In this document: piece by piece, positions 1-6,913 of the stretch
Layout: every line of letters starts with the position of its first letter
How positions within the stretch are numbered: the first letter of the stretch is position 1
DNA from: JBGOTP01 sp041476545
Lineage (GTDB): Bacteria > Acidobacteriota > Vicinamibacteria > Vicinamibacterales > CAVVIG01
NCBI GenBank assembly: GCA_041476545.1
Contig: JBGOTP010000223.1
Location: 1-8,728, forward strand
DNA length: 8,728 nucleotides
Direction: 5' to 3'
Translations under genes and position numbers: made by a program
Notes under the pieces: generated by a model
What the model was told of the DNA's origin: nothing
Database searches by the model: none
What the model saw: only the letters and a program-made list of their open reading frames with translations

Positions 1-244
1 CCCCGTTCCGGATCTGCGAGAAGAAGTTGCCCGACGAGCCGAACGTCAACGCGATCTTCTGTCCCGTCTCCTTTTCGAATTGAAGGGCAATCGTGGGGAG
101 TGCTGACTGCAGGTCCGACGCCGCGGCGACAGCGAGCGTCGCGATCTGGCGCCCGGAATCTCTGGCGGGCGTCTGCGCACCCACGACCCCGACAGCCAGC
201 GAGAGGAGTGCGGCCGTGAGCGATGAATATCGCGCGATGTGCAT
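1..244 (-). CDS. modA: ModA, periplasmic molybdate-binding protein (N-terminal part, cut by window edge)
   Basis: Periplasmic solute-binding protein that would capture molybdate (or tungstate) and hand it to the ModB permease. Reading the minus strand from ATG at 244 gives 81 residues. They start with a signal peptide, MHIARYSSLTAALLSLAVGV then VGA, with likely cleavage after Ala23. The mature start contains TLAVAAASDLQSALP, the family's oxyanion-binding first strand and helix (AAASL/DL), then FEKETGQKIALTFGSSGN, where the GSSG loop is the second ligand-binding element. The C-terminal two thirds lie outside the window. An in-frame ATG at 253 is an alternative start. Neither start has a convincing Shine-Dalgarno sequence, and a TATATT hexamer lies 11 nt upstream of the ATG at 244, so a near-leaderless message is plausible. 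The gene is divergent from the TonB receptor and lies about 7 kb from modBC. The family is secure from motifs; molybdate rather than tungstate is an inference helped by the ModB and ModC in the same window. Confidence 0.9.
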   Translation of the reverse strand, partial: MHIARYSSLTAALLSLAVGVVGAQTPARDSGRQIATLAVAAASDLQSALPTIALQFEKETGQKIALTFGSSGNFFSQIRNG

Positions 245-325
245 GAGCCCCATTAAATATAACCGATTCAAAACGATTACAGTCGATTTGCATATTGATT
301 ACATGCTGATATAGAGTCATTCACA
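245..325. promoter_or_regulatory. AT-rich divergent promoter/operator region between modA and the TonB receptor
   Basis: This 81-bp gap is strikingly AT-rich compared with the GC-rich genes on both sides. It holds CGATT at 264-268, 274-278 and 284-288, exactly one helical turn apart, followed by a related TGATT at 296-300. For modA (minus strand) a possible -10 TATATT occupies 261-256. For the receptor (plus strand) TTGCAT at 288-293 and TATAGA at 310-315, with a 16-bp spacer, resemble -35 and -10 boxes. The CGATT boxes therefore overlap the -35 zone of modA and lie just upstream of the receptor's -35, where one regulator could control both genes. The minus-strand CGGTTATATT resembles a single arm of the E. 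coli ModE box (roughly CGTTATATT), but I see no second arm at the expected distance. The promoter boxes are eye-matched; the regulator is unknown. Confidence 0.55.
264..288. repeat. Three CGATT direct repeats with 10-bp period
   Basis: CGATT occurs at 264-268, 274-278 and 284-288, giving a strict 10-bp period, with a weaker TGATT at 296-300 (12 bp on). On the minus strand the units read as AATCG with varying flanks. Same-face spacing is typical of a tandem-bound regulator or a multimerising protein. Five-base units are short, so chance cannot be excluded from one sequence. Confidence 0.5.
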
Positions 326-3300
326 TTGCGCGTTCGTCTCGTGTGTCTGTCGACGCTGGCCCGGTTGTCGCGTCTGTTTCTGCGTGCCGCGTGGTGTGTG
401 GCTGCGAGCGCCTCGTTCGCCTTTGCTCAAGTGGCCGCCGGCGAGATTACCGGCGTCGTAAGAGATCAGGGCGGAGCGGACGTGCCGGGCGCGACTGTCA
501 CCGTGACCCACGTGGCCACCAACCGGCAGCGTGTCGCCACGTCGAGCGCGGACGGGGTCTACACCGCGCCAGGACTGCCGCCTGGCGACTACCGCATGGA
601 TGTCGAGCTCTCAGGATTCAAATCAATTCGACGAGACGGCATTCGCGTCTCGACGGGAGAGAAGGCGCGGGTCGACTTCAACCTTGAAGTGGGTGCGCTG
701 AGCGAGCAGGTGACGGTGACCGCGAACGCGTCGATCCTCCGCGCCGCGACCGGGAGTCTGGGGACCGCCGTGGAGCACGAGCAGGTATTGCAGTTGCCCC
801 TCAGCGGCCGGACGTTCATCACGCTCGCATCGCTCGTACCCGGCGTTGCCCTTCCTCCCGGCCAGGCGTTTCCCCGCATCAACGGTGGGCGTCCGCGGAC
901 GAACGAGTACCTGTTCGACGGCATTTCCGTGCTGCAGCCGGAACCTGGCCAGGTGGCGTATTTCCCGATCATTGATGCCATCCAGGAGTTCAAGATCGAA
1001 AGCAACAGTCCACCCGCGGAGTTCGGCCGCTTCAACGGCGGGGTCGTGAACCTGACGACCAGGGCGGGCGCGAACGTTGTGCACGGGAGCGGATTCGAGT
1101 TCCTGCGCCACGAGGCCCTTAACGCCAGGAATTACTTTCAGTTGAGCAATCCCGTGAGGCCGGCGTACCGGCGCAATCAGTTCGGCGGGACGCTCGGCGG
1201 ACCGCTGGTCAAGGACCATGCGTTCTTCTTCGTGGACTATCAGGGTCAGCGTCAGTCGATCGCCAATGCCAAGACGTCCACCGTGCCGACGCTGCTGCAG
1301 CGGCAGGGGATCTTCACGGAGTCGATCGCCGGCAAGGCGCCTGTGATCTACGATCCGTCCACGACGGTCGGATCGGTGCGCACGCCGTTTGCCGGCAATG
1401 CGATTCCGATGAGCCAGATGGATCCGGTGGCGTTGGCCCTTCTGCAACGCTATCCGTTGCCGACAGCGTCGGGCACGTCCAACAACTACACGCGGACGGT
1501 GAACGAGGTCGTGAACCAGGACCAGTGGGACGCGCGCGTGGACCACCGGCTGTCGAACCGCGACCACGCGTTCGGCCGCCTCTCGAATTTCCGGGAGCAA
1601 TTCGCGCCGGCGATTCCGCTCCCCGACGGCAGCGGTGTCACGACTGGAACGCTGGGTCCTCAGGACACGTCCTCGTGGGCGTTCGCGTCGAGCTACCAGC
1701 ACACGTTCTCGTCCAACACGTTGAACGAAGTGCGGATCGGCCACACGCGTCGCACTGTGGGACGAACCGCGGCTCAACTCGCGACGTCCGCTGGAGCAGC
1801 CCTCAGCATCCCAGGGATTCCGTCGACCGCGAGGTTCCCCAACACGCTGCCGACCTTTGCCATCAGCGGGTACCAGCAACTGGGTTCGCCGGCAAACACC
1901 GCGTCGAACTTCAATACCAGTGTGACGGAAGCCGCGGACTCGTGGACGTGGCTGAGAGGGCGCCATGCGGTCAAGATGGGACTCGATTGGCGGTGGGAGC
2001 ATCTGAATGTGGTCCAGCCGCCGTCTCCCACCGGGCTGTTCTCGTTCGACACGCAGGGAAGCGACCTGCCAGGGACCACGGGCACCGGCAGCGGCCTTGC
2101 AAGTTTTCTGCTCGGCCAGGTCAAAACGTTTTCCATCGACTTGCAGCAGGGGAAGATTCAGGAGCGCGCGCACATCCAGGAGTATTTCGTTCAGGACGAT
2201 TGGAGGGTCTCGGACCGGCTGACGGTGAATCCCGGTCTGCGGTACACGCTGAATTTTCCCTCGAATGAGATCAACGGCCAGACCGCCGTGTTCAACCTGC
2301 AGACACAGCAGCTCGAATATCCCGGGAAAAACCCTGTACGCCCGCTGAAGAAGAACAACTTCGGGCCACGTCTGAGCGCCGTCTATCGACTCACGGACAA
2401 GACGATTGTCAGCTCGGGGTATGGCATGGTGTGGATCGAAATGGCGGGCATCACGACGCCGTTCACGACACCGACGTTTCCGTTTCTGCAAACAGTCTCG
2501 CAGCGTGCCCTCGACACGATTTCACCCGCATTTCTGCTGAAGGACGGTCCCACGGTCGCGCCGCTCGCGCTGACGGCCACGGCGGGGCTTGGCCAGGGCG
2601 TGTTCGCGGTGAACGACAAGCTGGGGTCGGGCTACGTGCAACAGTGGAACGTGTCGGTGCAGCGGGAACTCACGAAGAACACGACCGTTGAAGTGTCGTA
2701 CCTCGGATCGAACATCACGCACGTCGGCATCCCCGACACGAACCTCAATCAACTGACCGTCGATCAACTCGCGCAGGGTGCGGCGTTGCTCGTCAAGGTG
2801 CCGAACCCCTACTTCGGCATCGTCCCGCGGTCGTCCACGCTCGGCGATCCGACGATCACCGCCGCGCAGCTCCTGAAGCCCTACCCGGAATATCAGACGG
2901 TGAGCCTCTATCGCAACAACGTCGGCACGACGCGCTACCAGGGACTCGCGCTCGGCCTGCGCCAACGGATGTCTCGCGGATTGTTGTACTCGGTCGCCTA
3001 CACGCGCTCCACGTTGAAAGATGATGCCTCGTCGGCGTTCGACGCGTCGATTCTGACGGGGCCGATTGCGAATTATCCGGTGGCCGACAGCTTCAACCGG
3101 CCCCGCGAACGCGACTACTCGACCGGCGACATCCCGCACGTCCTTGTGTCGTCGGTCGTCTGGGACGTGCCGGTTGGCACGGGTCGCGCGCATCAGTTGC
3201 ACGGTCTGCTCGGCCTCCTCGCCAGCGACTGGACGCTGTCGACCGTGGTCACCCTGCAGTCGGGCGTCCCGATTGCGATCACGCAGGCGACCAACAACAA

Positions 3301-3667
3301 CGCATTCGCCGGCTTCGGCGTGCAGCGGCCGAATCTGGTCGGCGATCCCACGCTGCCGGCCGACCAGCGGACGCCGGCCCAGTGGTTCAATACAGCGGCC
3401 TTTGCGGTCGCGCCGGTGTTCACGCTTGGGTCAGCGTCGCGCAACCCCGTTCGCGGTCCTGCGTATCGCAACGTTGATTGTGCGCTCATGCGTCGCGTGC
3501 CCGTTCATGCCGGCACGTCGGTCGAGGTTCGAGCTGAGATCTTCAATGTCCTGAACTCGCGCAACTTCGGTGCCCCAGCCACCGTCCTGGGGAACGCGAA
3601 TTTTGGAACGATTACCACGGCACTCGATCCGCGCGTCGTGCAGCTCGCGGTGAAGCTGATGTTCTGA
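326..3667 (+). CDS. Oar-type TonB-dependent receptor with carboxypeptidase-regulatory-like N-terminal domain
   Basis: Outer-membrane active-transport barrel of 1113 residues, energised by TonB-ExbBD. A signal peptide covers residues 1-34 (arginine-rich start, hydrophobic core, cleavage after FAFA). A carboxypeptidase-D regulatory-like beta-sandwich follows at about 37-122 (GEITGVVRDQGGADVPGATV, YTAPGLPPGDYRMDVELSGF). The plug domain is at about 125-250 (VTVTANA, LPLSGRTF, NGGRPRTNEYLFDG, then EFGRFNGGVVNLTTRAG). The rest is the beta-barrel, ending in LAVKLMF with the terminal Phe expected for outer-membrane assembly. The start used is TTG at 326, with no ATG between the upstream in-frame stop and the signal peptide. 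GTG at 341 is an alternative that still leaves a signal peptide. The Shine-Dalgarno match (AGAG at 313-316) is weak. This receptor type is heavily expanded in Acidobacteriota and its substrates are mostly unknown. Sharing the control region with modA suggests a molybdenum-related ligand, but the protein itself does not show this. Confidence 0.92.
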   Translation: MRVRLVCLSTLARLSRLFLRAAWCVAASASFAFAQVAAGEITGVVRDQGGADVPGATVTVTHVATNRQRVATSSADGVYTAPGLPPGDYRMDVELSGFKSIRRDGIRVSTGEKARVDFNLEVGALSEQVTVTANASILRAATGSLGTAVEHEQVLQLPLSGRTFITLASLVPGVALPPGQAFPRINGGRPRTNEYLFDGISVLQPEPGQVAYFPIIDAIQEFKIESNSPPAEFGRFNGGVVNLTTRAGANVVHGSGFEFLRHEALNARNYFQLSNPVRPAYRRNQFGGTLGGPLVKDHAFFFVDYQGQRQSIANAKTSTVPTLLQRQGIFTESIAGKAPVIYDPSTTVGSVRTPFAGNAIPMSQMDPVALALLQRYPLPTASGTSNNYTRTVNEVVNQDQWDARVDHRLSNRDHAFGRLSNFREQFAPAIPLPDGSGVTTGTLGPQDTSSWAFASSYQHTFSSNTLNEVRIGHTRRTVGRTAAQLATSAGAALSIPGIPSTARFPNTLPTFAISGYQQLGSPANTASNFNTSVTEAADSWTWLRGRHAVKMGLDWRWEHLNVVQPPSPTGLFSFDTQGSDLPGTTGTGSGLASFLLGQVKTFSIDLQQGKIQERAHIQEYFVQDDWRVSDRLTVNPGLRYTLNFPSNEINGQTAVFNLQTQQLEYPGKNPVRPLKKNNFGPRLSAVYRLTDKTIVSSGYGMVWIEMAGITTPFTTPTFPFLQTVSQRALDTISPAFLLKDGPTVAPLALTATAGLGQGVFAVNDKLGSGYVQQWNVSVQRELTKNTTVEVSYLGSNITHVGIPDTNLNQLTVDQLAQGAALLVKVPNPYFGIVPRSSTLGDPTITAAQLLKPYPEYQTVSLYRNNVGTTRYQGLALGLRQRMSRGLLYSVAYTRSTLKDDASSAFDASILTGPIANYPVADSFNRPRERDYSTGDIPHVLVSSVVWDVPVGTGRAHQLHGLLGLLASDWTLSTVVTLQSGVPIAITQATNNNAFAGFGVQRPNLVGDPTLPADQRTPAQWFNTAAFAVAPVFTLGSASRNPVRGPAYRNVDCALMRRVPVHAGTSVEVRAEIFNVLNSRNFGAPATVLGNANFGTITTALDPRVVQLAVKLMF

Positions 3668-3685
3668 AAAGCGCATCGCGGAGCC

Positions 3686-3713
3686 AGAGCCAAGGGCCGA
3701 GAGCTAAGGGCGA
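3686..3713. repeat. Imperfect 14-bp tandem repeat in the receptor-OPT gap
   Basis: AGAGCCAAGGGCCG (3686-3699) is followed directly by AGAGCTAAGGGCGA (3700-3713), 11 of 14 positions identical, with a partial unit GGAGCC just before at 3680-3685. It lies in the 72-bp gap after the receptor stop. No function is evident. Confidence 0.5.
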
Positions 3714-3735
3714 GGTGTTGCCGGCTGAACCGGCC

Positions 3736-3748
3736 TACAATGGCGCGC
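3736..3748 (+). promoter_or_regulatory. Possible -10 box for the OPT gene, giving a leaderless start at 3749
   Basis: TACAAT at 3736-3741 lies 7 nt upstream of ATG at 3749, the distance expected between a -10 box and the transcription start, so transcription could begin at the start codon itself. No purine-rich ribosome-binding site precedes either candidate ATG. A small inverted repeat, GCCGG-CTGAA-CCGGC (3720-3734), abuts the box. I see no good -35 at 16-18 bp. The same arrangement recurs at the kinase remnant in this window. Confidence 0.45.
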
Positions 3749-6103
3749 ATGGCCGGATCCAGACGTGACCCTCCAGGCGCCACGGCGTTCGACTCCTACA
3801 TTCCGGCCGCGACCGACATACCCGAACTATCGGTCCTGCCGCTCGTCATCGGCACCATCCTTGGCGTCGTCTTCGGGGCGTCGTCGCTGTACCTCGTCCT
3901 CAAGGTCGGGCTGACGGTGAGCGCGTCGATTCCGGTCGCGGTCATCTCCATCACGGTGTTTCGCCTGCTGTCCAAATTCGGCGTTCGCGACGCGACCATT
4001 CTCGAGAACAACATCGTGCAGACGGCTGGGTCGGCGGGGGAGTCCATCGCGTTCGGCATCGGCGTGACGATGCCGGCGATCATGATTCTGGGATTCGATC
4101 TCGAGTTCACGCGCGTGCTGCTCGTCGCGGTGCTCGGCGGCCTGCTCGGCATCCTGATGATGATTCCGCTGCGTCGCGCGCTCATCGTCCACCAGCACGG
4201 CATCCTGAAGTACCCGGAAGGCACGGCGTGCGCCGAGGTGCTCAAGGCGGGCGCGTCGGTCGAGTCGATCGCTGCGGCGTCGGCGGCGGCCAAGGCCGAG
4301 ATGGCCAGGCTCGGCGGCGTGGCGACGAGTGCGAAGACGATTTTCTCCGGCTTTGGCGTCGGCCTCGTCTACAAGGCGCTGAACGTGGCTTTCCGCGGAT
4401 GGAAAGACACGCCGGAGAAAGTGTTCGGCGCCCCCTTTGCGGCCGGCTCGATCTCCGCGGAGATTTCGCCGGAGCTGCTCGGCGTGGGCTATATCATCGG
4501 CCCTCGGATCGCATCGGTCATGTGCGCGGGCGGGGTCCTCGCGTACCTCGTGCTCATCCCGGCCATCAAGTACTTCGGGGCCGGCCTCCTGGCGCCGTTG
4601 GCGCCGGAAACGACACGGCTGATTGCGGACATGTCGCCGGGTCAAATCCGGACGGCCTACATCCTATACATCGGCGCGGGCGCCGTGGCGGCGGGCGGCA
4701 TCATCAGCATGGCGCGTTCGCTCCCGACGATCTGGAACGGGCTCCGGGAAGGGTTGAAGGACGTCCGTGGCGGCGCGGCCGGGCGCATCGGGATGCTGCG
4801 GACCGATCGCGATCTGTCGATGAACGTCGTGCTCATCGGCAGCGTGGCGCTCGTCGCCGTGATCGCTTTGGCCAGTCCCCTCTACGTCGGCGGCACCGGC
4901 GTGATGGCCCGGATCGTCGCCGCGGTCCTGATCGTCGTCCTCGGCTTCCTCTTCGTCACGGTGTCCTCCCGCTTGACCGGTGAGATCGGGTCGTCGTCAA
5001 ATCCCATTTCAGGCATGACGGTCGCAACGCTGCTCGTGACCTGTCTTGTGTTCCTCCTTATTGGCTGGACGGGATCGGCCTACTACGTGACCGCGCTCTC
5101 GATTGGCGCCATCGTCTGCATCGCGTCGTCTAACGGCGGCACGACGTCCCAGGACCTCAAGACCGGCTTCCTCATCGGCGCCACGCCGCGCAGTCAGCAG
5201 ATCGCGATTCTTATCGGCGCGCTGGCATCCGCGCTGGCGCTCGGGCCGATTCTGCTCACCTTGAACACCGCCGCGTCGGTCTATGTGCCGCGGGTGAGCG
5301 TCGAGCCAACGCCGAACGGCAGCGGCGCGTCGACGATGAAGCCAGTCGAGAATTGGCCGGCGACGTTGCACGTCGAGCCGTCGGAGCTGAAGGAAAGGGA
5401 GACGTACAACGGCCACGAGTACTTCGTCTATCACCACGTGGCGTCGGCGAGCGTGGCGGCCGTGCGGTACCTGGTGGACGATGCGGGCACGCCGCAGTTT
5501 CTTGTCGATCCCGGTATCAACGGTACGCATCGATTCACGCCCGATGGCTTGCACGGCGTCCTGAAATTCGACGCACCCAAGGCGACGCTGATGTCCTACA
5601 TCATCAAGGGCATCTTGAATCGGCAGTTGCCGTGGGGACTGGTGCTCGTCGGCGTCATGATTGCGCTCACGCTGGAGATGTCCGGCATCCCGTCGCTCGC
5701 GTTTGCCGTCGGCGTCTACCTGCCGCTCTCGTCGTCGACTCCCATCTTCATCGGGGGTCTCATCCGGTGGCTCGTCGATCGGCACATCCGCAGAAAGCAT
5801 CTCGGCAAGGATCTGACCGAGGACGAGCTCACGGCCGAAGGTGACAAGAGTCCGGGGGTGCTGATGGCGTCCGGCTACATTGCGGGTGGCGCCATCGCCG
5901 GCATCCTCATTGCCTTCATGGCGGGGGTGCCGTTCATGCAGGGCTTCAACGACTCGCTCGATGCGATGTCGGCGCACAATCCGTTCATGAACGGCCCGAG
6001 CGCCGATTGGTTGTCGTGTGTACCGTTTGTCGTGCTGATGGGGCTGCTGTATCTGGTTGGGCGTGAAGTGCTGCTCGCACCCAAGGTCCGACAGTCGGAT
6101 TAG
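3749..6103 (+). CDS. OPT-family (oligopeptide/metal-chelate) transporter
   Basis: Inner-membrane transporter of 784 residues (787 if the ATG at 3740 is used) with roughly fifteen hydrophobic segments. Characteristic bacterial OPT motifs are present: NNIVQTAGSAGES at about residue 90 and KYPEGTACAEV at about 157 (numbered from 3740), then SSNPISGMTVATLL and SSNGGTTSQDLKTGF in the second half. The family imports small peptides, glutathione-like compounds or metal chelates (the YSL branch); the substrate cannot be read from the sequence. A hydrophilic stretch of about 95 residues (about 520-615), containing YLVDDAGTPQFLVDPGING, interrupts the membrane core before LMSYIIKGILNRQLPWGLVL. I prefer the ATG at 3749 because the ATG at 3740 overlaps the probable -10 box. 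It lies 81 bp after the TonB receptor on the same strand, so a shared transcript is possible. The stop TAG (6101-6103) overlaps the stop of the convergent nucleotidyltransferase gene. Confidence 0.9.
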   Translation: MAGSRRDPPGATAFDSYIPAATDIPELSVLPLVIGTILGVVFGASSLYLVLKVGLTVSASIPVAVISITVFRLLSKFGVRDATILENNIVQTAGSAGESIAFGIGVTMPAIMILGFDLEFTRVLLVAVLGGLLGILMMIPLRRALIVHQHGILKYPEGTACAEVLKAGASVESIAAASAAAKAEMARLGGVATSAKTIFSGFGVGLVYKALNVAFRGWKDTPEKVFGAPFAAGSISAEISPELLGVGYIIGPRIASVMCAGGVLAYLVLIPAIKYFGAGLLAPLAPETTRLIADMSPGQIRTAYILYIGAGAVAAGGIISMARSLPTIWNGLREGLKDVRGGAAGRIGMLRTDRDLSMNVVLIGSVALVAVIALASPLYVGGTGVMARIVAAVLIVVLGFLFVTVSSRLTGEIGSSSNPISGMTVATLLVTCLVFLLIGWTGSAYYVTALSIGAIVCIASSNGGTTSQDLKTGFLIGATPRSQQIAILIGALASALALGPILLTLNTAASVYVPRVSVEPTPNGSGASTMKPVENWPATLHVEPSELKERETYNGHEYFVYHHVASASVAAVRYLVDDAGTPQFLVDPGINGTHRFTPDGLHGVLKFDAPKATLMSYIIKGILNRQLPWGLVLVGVMIALTLEMSGIPSLAFAVGVYLPLSSSTPIFIGGLIRWLVDRHIRRKHLGKDLTEDELTAEGDKSPGVLMASGYIAGGAIAGILIAFMAGVPFMQGFNDSLDAMSAHNPFMNGPSADWLSCVPFVVLMGLLYLVGREVLLAPKVRQSD

Positions 6104-6402
6104 GGTCGGAGCGCCTGGGCCTGCTCGTCGATAATCCGGCGGAAGGCATCCGACGCAGACGCCCACTCGACAATATCAACCGCGAACGGCAGGTTGGACT
6201 CCTCAAACGCGTCTCGCAACCGGCCGAGCGTGCCGAGGTCGAGTGGCTCGTCGCCCATGACGACGAGGTCGAGATCCGAGAAGGGCTTTGCCCGCCCGCT
6301 GACCCGCGAGCCCATGACCCGAATCTCGCGGTCGGGCACGTGGCGAGCCAGCATGTCGAGCACCGCGTTCAATGCCGGCGGCGGCACGTCAATCGCCGGC
6401 AC
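6100..6402 (-). CDS. MntA-type minimal nucleotidyltransferase (probable antitoxin partner)
   Basis: Small nucleotidyltransferase-fold protein of 100 residues. The catalytic signature GSX10DXD is intact: Gly31-Ser32, then Asp43 and Asp45 in FSDLDLVVMG, with the third metal-binding carboxylate at Asp76 in FAVDIVEW. In characterised HepT/MntA (type VII) pairs the partner of this fold transfers AMP from ATP to a tyrosine of the HEPN toxin and so inactivates it. I chose the GTG at 6402 because it overlaps the end of the upstream HEPN gene by 14 bp and is preceded by GGAGG (6416-6412) with a 9-nt gap. The minus-strand frame stays open further upstream, but that part lies inside the HEPN gene and looks non-coding. 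The TAA stop (6102-6100) overlaps the stop of the convergent OPT gene. Family assignment is strong; activity as an antitoxin is inferred from the pairing. Confidence 0.88.
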   Translation of the reverse strand: MPAIDVPPPALNAVLDMLARHVPDREIRVMGSRVSGRAKPFSDLDLVVMGDEPLDLGTLGRLRDAFEESNLPFAVDIVEWASASDAFRRIIDEQAQALRP

Positions 6403-6814
6403 GGTTCCGCGCCTCCAGTCGCGACAGGAGATATCCGACGTCCTCCGCGAATCGCGGCACCTCGGCCACGATGCGTTGCGCCTTCTGACGATCGTACGAG
6501 TGGCTGGTGATGTTCCTCGCTTCGCGGTACTCGTGAAACCGTGAGACGTTCGGGACCAGACCGGCTTCGGCCGCCGCCCGTACAACCTGCATGAAGGTCA
6601 TCTCGTCTACCGTCGACGGCACAGGCACGATCTGGGCCAGCTGGCGCTTCATGAACTTGAAGGCGAGCTCGTACGTAAACTCGAACGCCTGGATCGTCGC
6701 CGCTCTAAACTGGTCCCGCAAGCCGGAGTCGGCGCCGGGATCAGAATCGAGGTACCGCAGGCTGACGTTGAGCGCTGCCAGCGCATCGCGGAGTGAAGAG
6801 AGGTCCAGCGGCAT
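6389..6814 (-). CDS. HEPN-domain protein, HI0074-like (probable HepT-type toxin)
   Basis: All-helical HEPN protein of 141 residues, formerly annotated as the 'nucleotidyltransferase substrate-binding' subunit. Family landmarks are LDLSSLRDALAALNVSL at the N-terminus, QAFEFTYELAFKFMKRQL at about 42-59 and EYREARNITSHSYDRQKA at about 95-112. The last contains Arg100, His105 and Tyr107, a perfect R-X4-H-X-Y motif. In HepT toxins Arg and His form the RNase site and the Tyr is the residue AMPylated by MntA. The start at ATG 6814 matches the usual family N-terminus. A longer reading from TTG at 6862 is rejected because that TTG belongs to a probable -35 box. The gene is upstream of and overlaps the nucleotidyltransferase gene, so the two should be translated together in a fixed ratio. 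Ribonuclease activity is inferred from the conserved residues; many HI0074-like pairs are untested. Confidence 0.88.
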   Translation of the reverse strand: MPLDLSSLRDALAALNVSLRYLDSDPGADSGLRDQFRAATIQAFEFTYELAFKFMKRQLAQIVPVPSTVDEMTFMQVVRAAAEAGLVPNVSRFHEYREARNITSHSYDRQKAQRIVAEVPRFAEDVGYLLSRLEARNRAGD

Positions 6815-6832
6815 GATGGATCGACCCGAGTC

Positions 6833-6862
6833 AGTATGCGTGCCACTCACTGCGATGGTCAA
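6833..6862 (-). promoter_or_regulatory. Probable sigma-70-type promoter of the HEPN/nucleotidyltransferase operon
   Basis: Reading the minus strand, TTGACC (6862-6857) and CATACT (6838-6833) are separated by 18 bp, matching -35 and -10 consensus at 5/6 and 4/6. Initiation would fall near 6826, giving a leader of about 12 nt before ATG 6814. The assignment explains why the upstream TTG should not be used as a start codon. Confidence 0.55.
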
Positions 6863-6913
6863 GACGCCTGCTGTCGGCGCGCCGGCGACCGCAAGGCCAG
6901 GGGTCGGCGGTTC

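Noticed and set aside
255..262. Canonical ModE-binding site upstream of modA
   Set aside because: Only one arm-like CGGTTATATT is visible on the minus strand; the inverted second arm at the expected spacing is absent, so it is not called as a ModE box.
290..306. Inverted repeat GCAT-N9-ATGC in the modA/receptor control region
   Set aside because: The arms are only 4 bp, do not extend on either side, and are expected by chance in AT-rich sequence.
623..2491. Open frame of about 620 codons on the minus strand opposite the TonB receptor
   Set aside because: It is antisense to a clear receptor gene, its product is rich in Arg, His and Pro without domains or hydrophobic structure, and long antisense frames are common opposite GC-rich genes.
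5009..6166. Minus-strand open frame of about 385 codons opposite the OPT gene
   Set aside because: The product is highly charged (Arg, Asp, His) with no recognisable motif and mirrors the codon bias of the OPT gene; it is a shadow.
6402..6585. N-terminal extension of the nucleotidyltransferase (a start at 6585 instead of 6402)
   Set aside because: The extra 61 residues lie entirely inside the HEPN gene, are Arg/Ser-rich and low in structure, and a GTG with a good GGAGG site sits at the expected domain boundary.
6875..6884. Palindrome CGGCGCGCCG as a terminator after the kinase scar
   Set aside because: It has no loop and no T-tract on either strand; such palindromes are common in GC-rich DNA.
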